Below, one piece after another: positions 16,887 to 28,661 of a DNA stretch of 64,000 nucleotides. The position numbers and the translations under genes were made by a program. The number at the start of each line of letters is the position of its first letter. Position 1 is the stretch's first letter. Source of the stretch: Brachybacterium saurashtrense (GTDB lineage Bacteria; Actinomycetota; Actinomycetes; Actinomycetales; Dermabacteraceae); contig NZ_CP031356.1 of the NCBI RefSeq assembly GCF_003355475.1, forward strand, positions 744,001 through 808,000, read 5' to 3'. The notes under the pieces were generated by a model. That model did no database searches, had not been told where the DNA came from, and saw only the letters and a list, made by a program, of their open reading frames with translations.

Positions 16887-17459
16887 TCAGCGCCGTGTGG
16901 GCGGGGGCGGATCCGCGGAGGTCTGCAGGCTCTGCCCGTACTCGGGCAGCGGCTCGCGTAGGGAGCGCTCCATCAGCAGCTGCTGGGTGCCGAACTCCTC
17001 GAGCCCGCGTCGCACCGTGAAGCCGAGCCGGCGCAGCAGCGCCACGCTGCGCTTGTTGCGGGTCTGGCTGACGGCGATCACCTGCTCATCGTCCAGGGCG
17101 TCGCGCGCCCAGGCCAGCAGGGCGATGCAGGACTCCGCCGCATACCCCCGGCCCGTCCACTCGGGCAGCAGCGCGTAGGAGAGCTCGAGCTCTCCGCGGT
17201 CATGGTCCAGAGTGATCGAGCCGATCATGGTGTCGTCCTCGGCGAGGGCCAGCACCCAGCGCCCCCAGGTGAGGCCCAGCGGGGAGAGCTCCAGCGCCTG
17301 ACGGGAGGCGTAGTCCACGGCCCCGCCCAGGTACTCCCGGGTGACAGGGTCGGTCATCAGGCGGATCAGCGCCGTGCGGTCGGCATCGCCCGGCGGCCGG
17401 ATCACCAGCCGCGGGCTGTGGATCCGTACCGGCCATTCGGTGGTGCCTTCGGTCGTCAC
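16887..17459 (-). CDS. GNAT family acetyltransferase (RimJ/RimL-like)
   Basis: 190 residues. Typical layout for this subfamily: SPRLVIRPPGDADRTALIRL at the N-terminus (first helix-strand), the acetyl-CoA loop LLPEWTGRGYAAES (about 101-114, the R/Q-x-x-G-x-G/A signature as WTGRGY), then NKRSVALLRRLGF. Acceptor unknown. GTG 17459 is chosen over GTG 17519 because similarity begins shortly after and TACCGT lies seven bases before it. It converges on arcA and diverges from gcvT. Confidence 0.85.
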   Translation of the reverse strand: MTTEGTTEWPVRIHSPRLVIRPPGDADRTALIRLMTDPVTREYLGGAVDYASRQALELSPLGLTWGRWVLALAEDDTMIGSITLDHDRGELELSYALLPEWTGRGYAAESCIALLAWARDALDDEQVIAVSQTRNKRSVALLRRLGFTVRRGLEEFGTQQLLMERSLREPLPEYGQSLQTSADPPPPTRR

Positions 17460-17466
17460 CCGGCCC

Positions 17467-17472
17467 ACGGTA
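17467..17472 (-). promoter_or_regulatory. -10 box for the GNAT gene, leaderless type
   Basis: TACCGT on the minus strand seven bases before GTG 17459. Confidence 0.35.
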
Positions 17473-17533
17473 CAAGGTCCGGTGCCGTCCTCCCCGGGAC
17501 TCCCGCGGCCTCGCTCCACGAGCGCGGCGACCC

Positions 17534-17564
17534 GTCCGCGCGGGGGCGGCGCGGACGGTATGGT
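17534..17564 (+). promoter_or_regulatory. Inverted repeat and -10 box upstream of gcvT
   Basis: GTCCGCGC (17534-17541) and GCGCGGAC (17549-17556) form a perfect inverted repeat with a seven-base loop, followed at once by TATGGT (17559-17564), a plausible -10 box. A repressor or activator site for the glycine cleavage operon is possible. I see no glycine riboswitch in the 110-base leader. Confidence 0.4.
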
Positions 17565-17670
17565 GAAGCCGCGGCACGACGAGGTGTCGCCCCTCGCGGC
17601 GCGTCACCCCGTGCCGTGGGATGCAGAGCGCGGGGCCGATCCCCCGCCGCCGGAACAGCAGAGGAGCACC

Positions 17671-18804
17671 ATGGTCGATCAGGACCTGCGCAGCACCGCC
17701 CTCGAGGCGGTCCACGAGGACCTCGGGGCCACGTTCACCGACTTCGCGGGATGGCGGATGCCGGTCCGGTACGACTCGGACCTCGCCGAGCACCGCGCCG
17801 TGCGCACCAGCGCCGGGATGTTCGACCTCAGCCACATGGGGGAGGTGCACCTGCGCGGCCCGGAGGCCGGCGCCGCGCTCGACAACGCGCTCGCCGGGAA
17901 GATGTCAGCGATGTCGGTGGGCCGGGCGAAGTACTCGCTGCTGCTCACCGAGGACGGCGGCGTCATCGACGACGTCATCACCTACCGCCTGGCCGAGGAG
18001 CACTTCCTGGTGGTGCCCAACGCCGCGAACGTCGCGCCCGACGTGGCCGCGCTCACCGAGCGTGCCGCGGGCTACGACGTCGAGGTGGACGACGCCTCCG
18101 CCCGCACCGCGCTGATCGCGGTGCAGGGACCGGCCGCCGAGGAGATCCTGCTCGACGCCCTGCGCGGCGAGGGGTCCCCGATCGCTGGCCTCGCCGCCGA
18201 GGACATCACCTCGATGCGGAACTACCGCGCGGCGGCCGGCACGTTCGCGGGCGAGGAGCTGCTGGTGGCGCGCACCGGGTACACCGGCGAGGACGGCTTC
18301 GAGCTGTACGTCCCCTCCGCGCAGGCGCCCGCGCTGTGGGAGCTGCTGGCCGCGGCCGGCGGGAACCGCCTGGTCCCCTGCGGCCTCGCCTGCCGCGACA
18401 CCCTCCGCCTCGAGGCCGGGATGCCGCTGTACGGCAACGAGCTCGGCCGTGACCTGCATCCGGCCCAGGCCGGCATGGCCCGGGTGGTGGCGCTGTCGGC
18501 CAAGGAGGACTTCGTGGGCCGCGCCGGCGTCGAGGCCGTCGACACCGCCTCCCTGCCCGTGCTGGTGGGCCTCGTGGCCGAGGGTCGTCGCGCGGCCCGT
18601 GCCGGTGCCGCCGTGCGCGACGCCGACGGGGCCGAGATCGGCACCGTCACCTCGGGGGCGCTGTCCCCGACGCTCGGCCACCCGATCGCGATGGCGTACG
18701 TCGCGCCCGCCGCGAGCGACGTCGGCACCGGGCTGGTGGTCGACGTGCGCGGCAAGGACCTGCCCGTCCGCGTCGTCCCGATGCCCTTCTACCGTCGCGG
18801 CTGA
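17671..18804 (+). CDS. gcvT: Glycine cleavage system T-protein (aminomethyltransferase)
   Basis: 377 residues. [47 protein letters not shown] and [18 protein letters not shown] are the family's folate- and lipoate-handling motifs. It transfers the aminomethyl carbon from lipoyl-H-protein to tetrahydrofolate, releasing ammonia. ATG 17671 has GAGGAG seven bases upstream; the longer open frame starting at 17341 is non-coding. First gene of gcvT-gcvH-gcvP. Confidence 0.95.
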   Translation: MVDQDLRSTALEAVHEDLGATFTDFAGWRMPVRYDSDLAEHRAVRTSAGMFDLSHMGEVHLRGPEAGAALDNALAGKMSAMSVGRAKYSLLLTEDGGVIDDVITYRLAEEHFLVVPNAANVAPDVAALTERAAGYDVEVDDASARTALIAVQGPAAEEILLDALRGEGSPIAGLAAEDITSMRNYRAAAGTFAGEELLVARTGYTGEDGFELYVPSAQAPALWELLAAAGGNRLVPCGLACRDTLRLEAGMPLYGNELGRDLHPAQAGMARVVALSAKEDFVGRAGVEAVDTASLPVLVGLVAEGRRAARAGAAVRDADGAEIGTVTSGALSPTLGHPIAMAYVAPAASDVGTGLVVDVRGKDLPVRVVPMPFYRRG

Positions 18805-18858
18805 TCCCGCCGCACCGGATCCCCCACACCCCCACCCCTCCGAGGAAGGACCGATCCC

Positions 18859-19230
18859 ATGTCCGCAGAGCTCCTGTACAGCAAGGACCACGAGTGGGTC
18901 CGCGTCGAGTCCGACGGCGTGGCCGTCGTCGGCGTGACCGACTACGCCGCCGAGCAGCTCGGCGACGTCGTCTACGTCGACCTGCCCGATGTCGACGACG
19001 AGATCACCGCCGGCAGCGAGATGGGCGAGATCGAGTCGACCAAGTCGGTCTCCGATCTCTTCTCCCCGCTGGACGGCACCGTCACCGAGGTCAACCAGGC
19101 CGTGGTCGACGCTCCCGAGCTGGTCAACTCCTCGCCCTTCGAGGAGGGCTGGCTGCTGCGCGTCCGCTTCGAGTCGCTGCCCGAGGACCTGCTCAGCGCC
19201 GAGGACTACGCCGCCTTCACCCAGTCCTGA
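18859..19230 (+). CDS. gcvH: Glycine cleavage system H-protein
   Basis: 123 residues. The lipoylated Lys62 lies in [14 protein letters not shown], the exact family signature. It shuttles the aminomethyl group between GcvP, GcvT and the L-protein. It is 54 bases after gcvT with a GAGGAAGGA ribosome site. Confidence 0.97.
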   Translation: MSAELLYSKDHEWVRVESDGVAVVGVTDYAAEQLGDVVYVDLPDVDDEITAGSEMGEIESTKSVSDLFSPLDGTVTEVNQAVVDAPELVNSSPFEEGWLLRVRFESLPEDLLSAEDYAAFTQS

Positions 19231-19328
19231 TCGCCCTCGGGGCGGACGCCGCGGCGGCCGCCCCGTCGGCGCCGCCGCGCCGACCCACCCTCCTCCCGAC
19301 CGCACGCAACAGCCAGGGGCGCCCCTTC

Positions 19329-22277
<2,949 letters not shown>

Positions 22278-22296
22278 GCGCCAGCGCCGTGTGAGG

Positions 22297-22330
22297 ACGG
22301 GGCCGCCCCGGGAGCCCGGGGCGGCCCCGT
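22297..22330 (+). terminator. Terminator of the gcv operon
   Basis: Perfect 16-base complementary arms (22297-22312 and 22315-22330) centred on two bases, 20 bases after the gcvP stop. No U-run. Confidence 0.65.
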
Positions 22331-22391
22331 CGTGCCTGCGGGCGTGTGAACGGGGATGGCCGCCGACTTCGGCGACGGCACCCGGGCCGCT

Positions 22392-22397
22392 TACCCT
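22392..22397 (+). promoter_or_regulatory. -10 box for the MetE-like gene, leaderless type
   Basis: TACCCT six bases before ATG 22404. Confidence 0.4.
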
Positions 22398-22403
22398 CGA
22401 GTC

Positions 22404-23615
22404 ATGACGCAGATCCTCACCACCCACGCCGGCTCCCTCCCGCGCACCCCGGAGCTGATCGAGGCCAACGCCGCCCGCCCCGTCGGCGAGGACGGCCTCA
22501 CCCCCGCCCCCACCGAGGAGTTCCGCGAGGTGCTGCGCCGCGCCGTGGTGGACGTGGTGGCCCGTCAGCGGGAGATCGGCATCTCGCTGCCCAACGACGG
22601 CGAGTACGGGCACCTGATGGGCTCGGCCGTGAACTACGGCGCCTGGTGGTCGTACATCTTCGACCGGGTGAGCGGCCTGGAGATCACCGGCAGCGACCAC
22701 TTCTCCGCCGAGCCGGTGCGCTCCTCTCCCGGGGACGTGCGCCTGACCACCTTCCCGGACCGTCGCGACTGGACGCTCTTCGCCGAGGCGTACCAGGACC
22801 CCACCTCGGGCATCACCGTGGGCTCCCAGCCCACCTTCCCGGCGGCGACCGCGGAGATCGCCTACTCCGCCACGGGGCGGGAGCTGGTCGCCCAGGACAT
22901 CGCCAACGTGCGCGCCGCGCTCGACGCGGCCGGCTACGAGCACGGCTTCCTCAACTCCCTCTCGCCCGGCTCCGGCAGCCGCATCACCGACGACCACTAC
23001 GGCGACGTGGACGCCTTCCTCGACGCCTGGGTGGAGGTGATGCGCCCCGAGTACGAGGCGATCGCCGCCGCCGGGCTCACCGTGCAGGTCGACGATCCCT
23101 CGATCGCCGAGAACTTCGACCAGATCAACCCCGAGCCCAGCATCGAGGACTACCTCGAGTTCACCCGGAAGCGGGTGGACGCGGTCAACCGCGCCCTGGT
23201 GAATGTGCCCGCCGCGCAGACCCGCTTCCACCTGTGCTGGGGCTCCTGGCACGGCCCCCACGCCACCGACATCGAGTTCCGCCACCTGGCACCGCTGCTG
23301 CTGGAGATCGACGCGACGTACTACTCCTTCGAGGCCGCGAACGTGCGCCACGAGCACGAGTGGACGGTGTGGCAGGACCTCGAGCTGCCGGAGGACAAGG
23401 TGCTCGTGCCCGGGATCGTCTCCCACGCCACCAACGTCGTGGAGCATCCCGAGCTGGTGGCGCAGCGGCTCGAGCGCTTCGCACGCCTGGTGGGTCCCGA
23501 GCGCGTGATCGGCTCCACCGACTGCGGGCTGGGCGGGCGCCTCCATCCGCAGATCGCCTGGGCGAAGCTCGAGTCCCTGGTCGAGGGGGCGGCGCTGGCG
23601 TCCGCGCGCCTCTGA
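22404..23615 (+). CDS. MetE C-terminal-domain-like (cobalamin-independent methionine synthase family) protein
   Basis: 403 residues, matching one half of MetE. TTHAGSLPR opens the barrel; zinc-ligand motifs are FHLCWGSWHGPH (H-x-C type, about 272-283) and GSTDCGLGG (about 370-378). ETVxxE-like YYSFEAANVRHEHEW and LVPGIVSHATNVVEHPELV are typical of the stand-alone group. These proteins use zinc to activate a thiol for methyl or alkyl transfer; members include methionine synthases with corrinoid or folate partners and epoxyalkane:CoM-type enzymes. A methionine-synthesis role is plausible, not proven. ATG 22404 is favoured by the TACCCT box; no N-terminal MetE domain is present nearby. Confidence 0.85.
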   Translation: MTQILTTHAGSLPRTPELIEANAARPVGEDGLTPAPTEEFREVLRRAVVDVVARQREIGISLPNDGEYGHLMGSAVNYGAWWSYIFDRVSGLEITGSDHFSAEPVRSSPGDVRLTTFPDRRDWTLFAEAYQDPTSGITVGSQPTFPAATAEIAYSATGRELVAQDIANVRAALDAAGYEHGFLNSLSPGSGSRITDDHYGDVDAFLDAWVEVMRPEYEAIAAAGLTVQVDDPSIAENFDQINPEPSIEDYLEFTRKRVDAVNRALVNVPAAQTRFHLCWGSWHGPHATDIEFRHLAPLLLEIDATYYSFEAANVRHEHEWTVWQDLELPEDKVLVPGIVSHATNVVEHPELVAQRLERFARLVGPERVIGSTDCGLGGRLHPQIAWAKLESLVEGAALASARL

Positions 23616-23693
23616 GGGCAGGACCCCAAGAGTTCACCGGAGCATCATCCGCCCGTGACGCGCTCGTCCCCCGCGCGGCGCATCATCGGGGGC

Positions 23694-24839
23694 GTGAGGA
23701 TCCTCTTCGTCTCCGAATCGTTCCTTCCGCACATGAACGGCGTCACCAACTCGGTGCTCCGGGTGGTCGATCACTTCGCCGCCGCCGGTGACGACCTGGG
23801 CATCATCGCCCCCGCCTGGCCCGGCGCCGAGAAGCACCTGCGCACCTCCTGCGGCCGACGGGTGCGGGTGCGCCGCATCGCCTCGGCCCCGATGCCCGGC
23901 TATGCCGAGGTGCGCATCGCCGCCACCAGCGCCGCGGCGCTGCGGCGGCGCATCGACGACTTCCAGCCCGACGTCATCCACCTCGCCTCGCCGATGGTGC
24001 TGGGAGGCCGTGCCGTGGTCGCGGCGCAGAAGCTCGGCATCCCCACCGTCGCCGTCTACCAGACGGACATCCCCGGCTACACGGCCCGCTACGGGATGCC
24101 GTTCCTGGAGAGCGCCTCCTGGCAGCTGCTGCGGGACGTCCACAACCGTGCCACCGTGAACCTCGCGCCCTCCCGCGCGACCGGCGACCAGATGCGCGCC
24201 CACGGCATCGAGCGCGTGGACCTGTGGCGGCGCGGCGTGGACACCTCGCTGTTCTCCCCGGCGCTGCGCAGCGAGGCGCTGCGTGCCCGCTACGCCCGCC
24301 CCGAGGAGCGGCTGGTGGTGTACGTGGGCCGGCTCGCTGCGGAGAAGCAGGTGGAGGATCTCAAGGTCATCCACGACATGCCGGGGGTGCGCCTGCTGAT
24401 CGTGGGGGACGGTCCGGAGAAGGAGGCGCTGCGCCGGCTGATGCCGCGCGCCCGCTTCGCAGGATTCCGCACCGGGACCGACCTCGCCGCCCACCTCGCC
24501 AGCGCGGACCTGTTCATCCACCCCGGCGAGCTGGAGACCTTCGGGCAGACGATCCAGGAGGCGATGGCCTCCGGACTGCCGGTGATCGCGCCGCGCCGCG
24601 GGGGACCGGTGGACCTGGTCGCCCCCAGCCGCACCGGCTGGCTGTACACGCCGGGCATGCTCGACGAGCTGCGAGGCGGCGCGAGCGACCTGCTGTTCGA
24701 CGACGCCAAGCGGCGGGCGTTCGGGCGGGCCGCCGAGGAGTCCGTGCGCAAGCGCACCTGGCCGGTGCTGGCCGAGCAGCTGCGCGGCTTCTACCGGCAG
24801 GCCATGCGCGAGCACGGGCGGATCCGCGCCGCGCACTGA
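23694..24839 (+). CDS. GT4 glycosyltransferase, MgtA/PimB-like GDP-mannose mannosyltransferase
   Basis: 381 residues. N-terminal RILFVSESFLPHMNGVTNSV and LASPMVLGGRAVVAAQKLGI, TVAVYQTDIPGYTARYG and WRRGVDTSLF, donor-site HPGELETFGQTIQEAMASGLP (E-x7-E: ETFGQTIQE). From memory this resembles actinobacterial MgtA, which mannosylates a glucuronosyl-diacylglycerol or PI-type lipid anchor for lipomannan. It would act at the inner membrane face. GTG 23694 gives the canonical (M)RILFVSESF start; GTG 23655 would add 13 residues and has a GGAG 12 bases upstream. Confidence 0.85.
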   Translation: MRILFVSESFLPHMNGVTNSVLRVVDHFAAAGDDLGIIAPAWPGAEKHLRTSCGRRVRVRRIASAPMPGYAEVRIAATSAAALRRRIDDFQPDVIHLASPMVLGGRAVVAAQKLGIPTVAVYQTDIPGYTARYGMPFLESASWQLLRDVHNRATVNLAPSRATGDQMRAHGIERVDLWRRGVDTSLFSPALRSEALRARYARPEERLVVYVGRLAAEKQVEDLKVIHDMPGVRLLIVGDGPEKEALRRLMPRARFAGFRTGTDLAAHLASADLFIHPGELETFGQTIQEAMASGLPVIAPRRGGPVDLVAPSRTGWLYTPGMLDELRGGASDLLFDDAKRRAFGRAAEESVRKRTWPVLAEQLRGFYRQAMREHGRIRAAH

Positions 24840-24999
24840 GCGCCCCTGGCGCGGCGGCGCGGCCTCGTCGATCGGGCTCCCGCCGCGGCCCGTCACATTC
24901 CGCCACACTTCTCGCCCCTGCCCACACCGGTGGGGTGGACTGGGTCCCGTCGTCGACCGGCGGCCCGGCATCACTCTCCTCGGCGGAAAGGACAACATC

Positions 25000-25743
25000 A
25001 TGGCGCAGCGCACTCGTCGCCCGCTCATCGGCGTGACCGCGGGGACCCGCACCATGATGTCCGGCGCCTGGGCGGGCCACGAGGCCGTGGTGGTCACCGA
25101 GCACTACGTGCGCGCCCTGCGCGAGGCCGGCGCACGCCCCGTGGTGATCGCCCCGCAGGACGAGTGGAGCGAGGAGGAGGTCGCCGAGCTCGACGGTCTC
25201 GTGCTCACCGGCGGCACCGATCTCGACCCCGCGGCCTGGGGCGAGGGGGCGCTGCCCACCGACATGACCCCGGACCCGCAGCGCGACGCCTTCGAGACCG
25301 CCCTGTACCGGGCCGCTCGTGCGGCCGGTGTGCCGGTGCTCGGCATCTGCCGCGGCCTGCAGATCATCGTGATCGCCGAGGGCGGTGCGCTGCACCGCCA
25401 CCTCCCCGAGGACGTCCCCGCGCACCCCCGCACCGGCGAGGCGCCCACCCGGGTGGCGGTCGACATCGAGGCCGCCAGCGACCTGGGGCTCGCCCTGGGC
25501 ACCCGCGCCGAGGTGACCGCCTTCCACCACCAGGGGATCCGGGACGTGGCCGGGGATCTGCGGATCGTCGCGCGCCACGCCAGCGGGCTCCCGCTCGCGG
25601 TGGAGGCCGCCACGGGCTCCAGCGTGGTGGGCGTGCAGTGGCACCCCGAGATCGCCGGCACCGGCGGGGAGGCCGTGTTCGAGAGCCTGCTCACGGCGAT
25701 CCGTCATCGTGAGGTGTCCGAGCGGACCCGCTCGCTGGTCTAG
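25000..25743 (+). CDS. Gamma-glutamyl-gamma-aminobutyrate hydrolase family (class I GAT-like) protein
   Basis: 247 residues. Nucleophile Cys117 in GICRGLQ and His215 in GVQWHPE form the class I glutamine-amidotransferase triad; LTGGTDLDP (69-77) is the family oxyanion region. Members (PuuD and relatives, peptidase C26) cleave gamma-glutamyl-amine bonds in polyamine catabolism. No puu genes are adjacent, so the substrate is open. ATG 25000 has GGAAAGGA nine bases upstream. The 160-base gap before it has no clear structure. Confidence 0.88.
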   Translation: MAQRTRRPLIGVTAGTRTMMSGAWAGHEAVVVTEHYVRALREAGARPVVIAPQDEWSEEEVAELDGLVLTGGTDLDPAAWGEGALPTDMTPDPQRDAFETALYRAARAAGVPVLGICRGLQIIVIAEGGALHRHLPEDVPAHPRTGEAPTRVAVDIEAASDLGLALGTRAEVTAFHHQGIRDVAGDLRIVARHASGLPLAVEAATGSSVVGVQWHPEIAGTGGEAVFESLLTAIRHREVSERTRSLV

Positions 25744-25809
25744 GATGGGGCGTGATCGTCCGCGCCGCAGCGGCGGGCGAGGCGGAACCGAGTCGGAGGA
25801 AGAGGCAGC

Positions 25810-26067
25810 ATGAGCAACCAGCATGTCGCGGACGGCGCCCGTGCCCAGGTGCACGAGGACGAGAACGTGACCTCGAAGGGCAACAACGGCCTCCTCTCGG
25901 TCGTGCTGTTCGTGGTGCTGTTCGGCCTCTTCGCCGGCGGCCTGTACGTGATGGGGCTGGTCTCCATGGACGAGCCGTCCGTGGGCCTGTTCGTCGGCGG
26001 GCTCGGCATGTGCCTGCTCGCGCTGTACTGCACCTTCGACCTGGTGCCCCGCTTCCTGAACAAGTGA
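25810..26067 (+). CDS. Small two-span membrane protein, unknown function
   Basis: 85 residues. A polar 27-residue N-terminus is followed by two hydrophobic spans (about 28-50 and 57-77) joined by a short SMDEPSVG loop, ending FLNK. I do not recognise a named family. GGAGGAAGAGG before ATG 25810 is a strong ribosome site, and TAGGAT at 25741-25746 could be its -10 box, overlapping the stop of the preceding gene. Confidence 0.75.
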   Translation: MSNQHVADGARAQVHEDENVTSKGNNGLLSVVLFVVLFGLFAGGLYVMGLVSMDEPSVGLFVGGLGMCLLALYCTFDLVPRFLNK

Positions 26068-26087
26068 GCTCCTGCTGAGCTCCGCTC

Positions 26088-26115
26088 GTGCCCGGTGCCC
26101 TGCGGCGCCGGGCAC
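26088..26115 (+). terminator. Terminator after the small membrane protein gene
   Basis: 12-bp stem with one G-U pair (26088-26099 with 26104-26115), four-base loop, 20 bases after the stop. Confidence 0.6.
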
Positions 26116-26216
26116 GCGTGCGTCCCGGGGGCCGCAGGCAGGGTCGGAGGCCGGCCCCCGAAGGAATCTGACCAGTGGGTGGAGTTCGCGGTGGACATGC
26201 CCCACAATGGTGACCC

Positions 26217-27479
26217 GTGAACGCTCACGCATCGTCGCCTGACGCCGCCCCCGCTCCCGTCCCCCTCGAGGTGCGCCGGGCCCGCTGGGCCGTCTCCCTG
26301 ATCTTCTTCCTCAACGGTGCCTCCTTCTGCGCGATCCTGCCGCGCTACCCGGAGCTGGTGGAGTCCATCGGGCTGAGCAACACCGCCTTCGGTCTCGCCG
26401 TGGGGCTGGGGCCGGTCGGAGGGCTGCTCTCCGGGCTGTTCGCCGCACGGCTGATGTCCCGCTGGGGCTCGGCACGCGTGGCCGTGGTGGTGCAGGTGAT
26501 CGCCTCCACCTCTCACCTGCTGGTCTACCTCGCCGGCTCCTGGGCGTGGCTCGCGCTCTCGCTGGGACTGGCGATGGCCGCCGACGCCCTCACCGACATC
26601 GCCATGAACGCCCACGGGATGCGGGTGGAGCGCCGCTATCGACGCTCGATCATGAACAGCTACCACGGGTGGTGGTCCCTCGGCGCGGTCACGGGCGGCC
26701 TGCTGGGCGCGGCCGGCGCCCAGGCGGGCCTGCCGCTGTGGGCCCAGGGCCTGCTCTCGCTGCTGGTGTGCGGCGCCCTGGCCATCGGCTCCGCGCGCTT
26801 CCTGCTGCCCGGTCACGACGCGACCGAGCGCACCGTCACCGCCGCGCCCGCCGCCGCCTCCGCGGCCGACATCCCCGGCACGGCCGCCCCGTCCGGGATC
26901 AGGATCGCGGGCATGGGGCTGCGCGCCCTCGGGCTCGTCACCGCGCTGGGGATGATCCTCGTGTTCGCGGGCTCCACCGAGGACGCCGGGAGCACCTGGG
27001 GCGCCCTGTTCATGCGCTCCACCTTCGACGCCGCGCCCTTCCTCGCCGGCCTCGCGTTCGTCGCGCTGCAGGGCGCGCAGACGGTGGGTCGCTTCACCGG
27101 CGATGCCGTGGTGGACCGCCTCGGCGACCGCACCACCGCCCGGCTCGGCGCCCTGGTGGGCATGGCGGGCATGAGCCTCGCGCTGCTGGTGCCCACCCCG
27201 GCCACCGCCCTGCTCGGCTTCGCCGCGGTGGGATGGGGCGTGGCCACGCTGTTCCCGGCCGCGTTCCGGGCGGCGGACGAGCTGCCGGGCGTCCCGCACG
27301 GGGTGGGCATCACCGTGGTGGGCTGGTTCGCCCGCCTGGGCTTCTTCGTCACCCCGCCGGTGGTCGGCGCGCTCGCCGATGCGCTGACGCTGCGGTACGC
27401 GCTGTGGATGGTGCCGATGTACGCCCTGGGGATCCTGCTGTTCTCGGGCGTGCTGAGCACCCGCCCTGCGAAGGCCTGA
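26217..27479 (+). CDS. MFS transporter (YbjJ/FucP-like exporter)
   Basis: 420 residues with about 12 membrane spans and a central cytoplasmic loop after residue 200. MFS motif A-like GLFAARLMSRWGSAR lies after span 2, and AMNAHGMRVERRYRR is typical of the YbjJ-type group. Substrate unknown; export of a sugar or small metabolite is possible. GTG 26217 is the first start in the frame; CACAAT eight bases upstream may be a -10 box. It converges on yciO across a 106-base gap with no strong hairpin. Confidence 0.85.
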   Translation: MNAHASSPDAAPAPVPLEVRRARWAVSLIFFLNGASFCAILPRYPELVESIGLSNTAFGLAVGLGPVGGLLSGLFAARLMSRWGSARVAVVVQVIASTSHLLVYLAGSWAWLALSLGLAMAADALTDIAMNAHGMRVERRYRRSIMNSYHGWWSLGAVTGGLLGAAGAQAGLPLWAQGLLSLLVCGALAIGSARFLLPGHDATERTVTAAPAAASAADIPGTAAPSGIRIAGMGLRALGLVTALGMILVFAGSTEDAGSTWGALFMRSTFDAAPFLAGLAFVALQGAQTVGRFTGDAVVDRLGDRTTARLGALVGMAGMSLALLVPTPATALLGFAAVGWGVATLFPAAFRAADELPGVPHGVGITVVGWFARLGFFVTPPVVGALADALTLRYALWMVPMYALGILLFSGVLSTRPAKA

Positions 27480-27585
27480 TCCCTCCGGTCACCGCTCCCG
27501 TCGACGCGCCCTCTCCTCACGGGGCGCTCGTCTCGTCGCTCCGGCGCGCTCCGTCGCCGCCGGGAGGTGCCCGGCAGGTCCGTGC

Positions 27586-28221
27586 TCAGAAGCGGTCGAC
27601 GTCCCCGGCGCCCTCGCGCGCGATCACGAGCTCGTCGCCGGAGAGGTCGAGCACGGTGGTGGGCTCGGTGCCCACCTCACCCGAATCGATGATCACGTCG
27701 ACCTGCTCGTCCAGCCGCTCCTGCACCACCCATCCCTCGGTGGGCGACTCCTCCTCGCCGGGCATCAGCAGCGTGGAGGAGGCGACCGGGGCGCCCAGCG
27801 CCTCCACCAGCGCGTGCGCGACCCGGTGGTCCGGGATCCGCACGCCCACCGTGTTCTTCTTGGGGTGGGACATCTTCCTCGGCACCTCCCGCGTGGCGGG
27901 GAGGATCACGGTGTAGGGGCCCGGGGTGATGCTCTTGACCAGCCGGAAGGTGGGGTTCGAGACCAGCACGTACTGTCCGAGCTGCGCGAAGTCCGCACAC
28001 ACCAGCGTGAAGTGGTGGTCCTTGCCCACCTGGCGGATGCGGCGGATCCGCTCGAGCCCGTCGGCGTTCCCCAGCGCGCATCCCAGCGCGTAGCAGGAGT
28101 CGGTGGGGTAGGCGATCAGGCCGCCGTCCTCGAGCGCCCGGACCGCCTGCGCGATGAGGCGCGGCTGCGGATCCTCGGGATGGATGTCGAGGTAGGTCGC
28201 GGAATGCCGTGATCTGGCCAT
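27586..28221 (-). CDS. yciO: YciO-type Sua5/YrdC-domain protein
   Basis: 211 residues, single YrdC domain with no C-terminal Sua5 domain. ATYLDIHPEDPQPRLI, GGLIAYPTDSCYALGC, KSITPGPYTVILPAT and PTTVLDLSGDELVIAREGAGDV match YciO closely (family memory). The KxR..SxN ATP/threonine pocket is represented by RIRQVGKDHHFTLVC. YciO proteins resemble threonylcarbamoyl-AMP synthase TsaC but their physiological activity is weaker and debated. ATG 28221 has TACCAT five bases upstream. The upstream extension of the frame is a shadow of neighbouring genes. Confidence 0.9.
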   Translation of the reverse strand: MARSRHSATYLDIHPEDPQPRLIAQAVRALEDGGLIAYPTDSCYALGCALGNADGLERIRRIRQVGKDHHFTLVCADFAQLGQYVLVSNPTFRLVKSITPGPYTVILPATREVPRKMSHPKKNTVGVRIPDHRVAHALVEALGAPVASSTLLMPGEEESPTEGWVVQERLDEQVDVIIDSGEVGTEPTTVLDLSGDELVIAREGAGDVDRF

Positions 28222-28271
28222 GCTCGATGGTACGCCCGGCCCTGGCGCGACGTCGACGGCGGCGCGGCCGC

Positions 28272-28637
28272 TCAGGCGACCACCACGAACTCGCGGCCGA
28301 TCCACTTGGTGCGGCGCAGCCGCAGCACGGCGCCCACCGGCAGCGGGCCCTTCACGTGCGGGTAGCCTCGGCCCTTGCCGTCCACGTCCTCCTCGATGTC
28401 CACCGCGATCCCGGCGGCCTCCACCCGGGCCACGTCGATCTCGAGGATCACGAGGTCGTCGGGACGGTCGGGGTAGATGCGCTTGGCGACCTTGGAGACC
28501 TGCTCCGGCCAGGAGGCGTGGAGGAACCCCTCCTCGGCGAGGGAGCGGCCCCGCGTGGCCCGGGTGTAGGAGCCCGCCCGGACGGCCGCCTCCCAGGCGG
28601 ACAGTTCGGTGATGTGCCAGATCAGGGGCGCAGGCAT
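28272..28637 (-). CDS. DUF952 family protein
   Basis: 121 residues covering a full DUF952 domain: IWHITELSAWEAAVRAG at the N-terminus, EEGFLHASWPEQV in the middle (FIHxS-type motif), LVILEIDVARVEA and a C-terminal YPHVKGPLPVGAVL (the conserved FPHLYGPL-type motif). Function is unknown; the fold may bind nucleotides or ADP-ribose-like ligands. ATG 28637 has TACACT seven bases upstream. It is divergent from the GNAT operon across 24 bases. Confidence 0.85.
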   Translation of the reverse strand: MPAPLIWHITELSAWEAAVRAGSYTRATRGRSLAEEGFLHASWPEQVSKVAKRIYPDRPDDLVILEIDVARVEAAGIAVDIEEDVDGKGRGYPHVKGPLPVGAVLRLRRTKWIGREFVVVA

Positions 28638-28644
28638 GAGCGGC

Positions 28645-28654
28645 AGTGTACCGT
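28645..28654. promoter_or_regulatory. Interlocked divergent -10 boxes
   Basis: TACACT on the minus strand (28650-28645) and TACCGT on the plus strand (28649-28654) share two bases. Each ends seven bases before its start codon (28637 and 28662). Confidence 0.5.
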
Positions 28655-28661
28655 GACCGGC

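Noticed and set aside
17565-17670. Glycine riboswitch upstream of gcvT
   Set aside because: The conserved glycine aptamer sequences could not be found; only a short inverted repeat is present.
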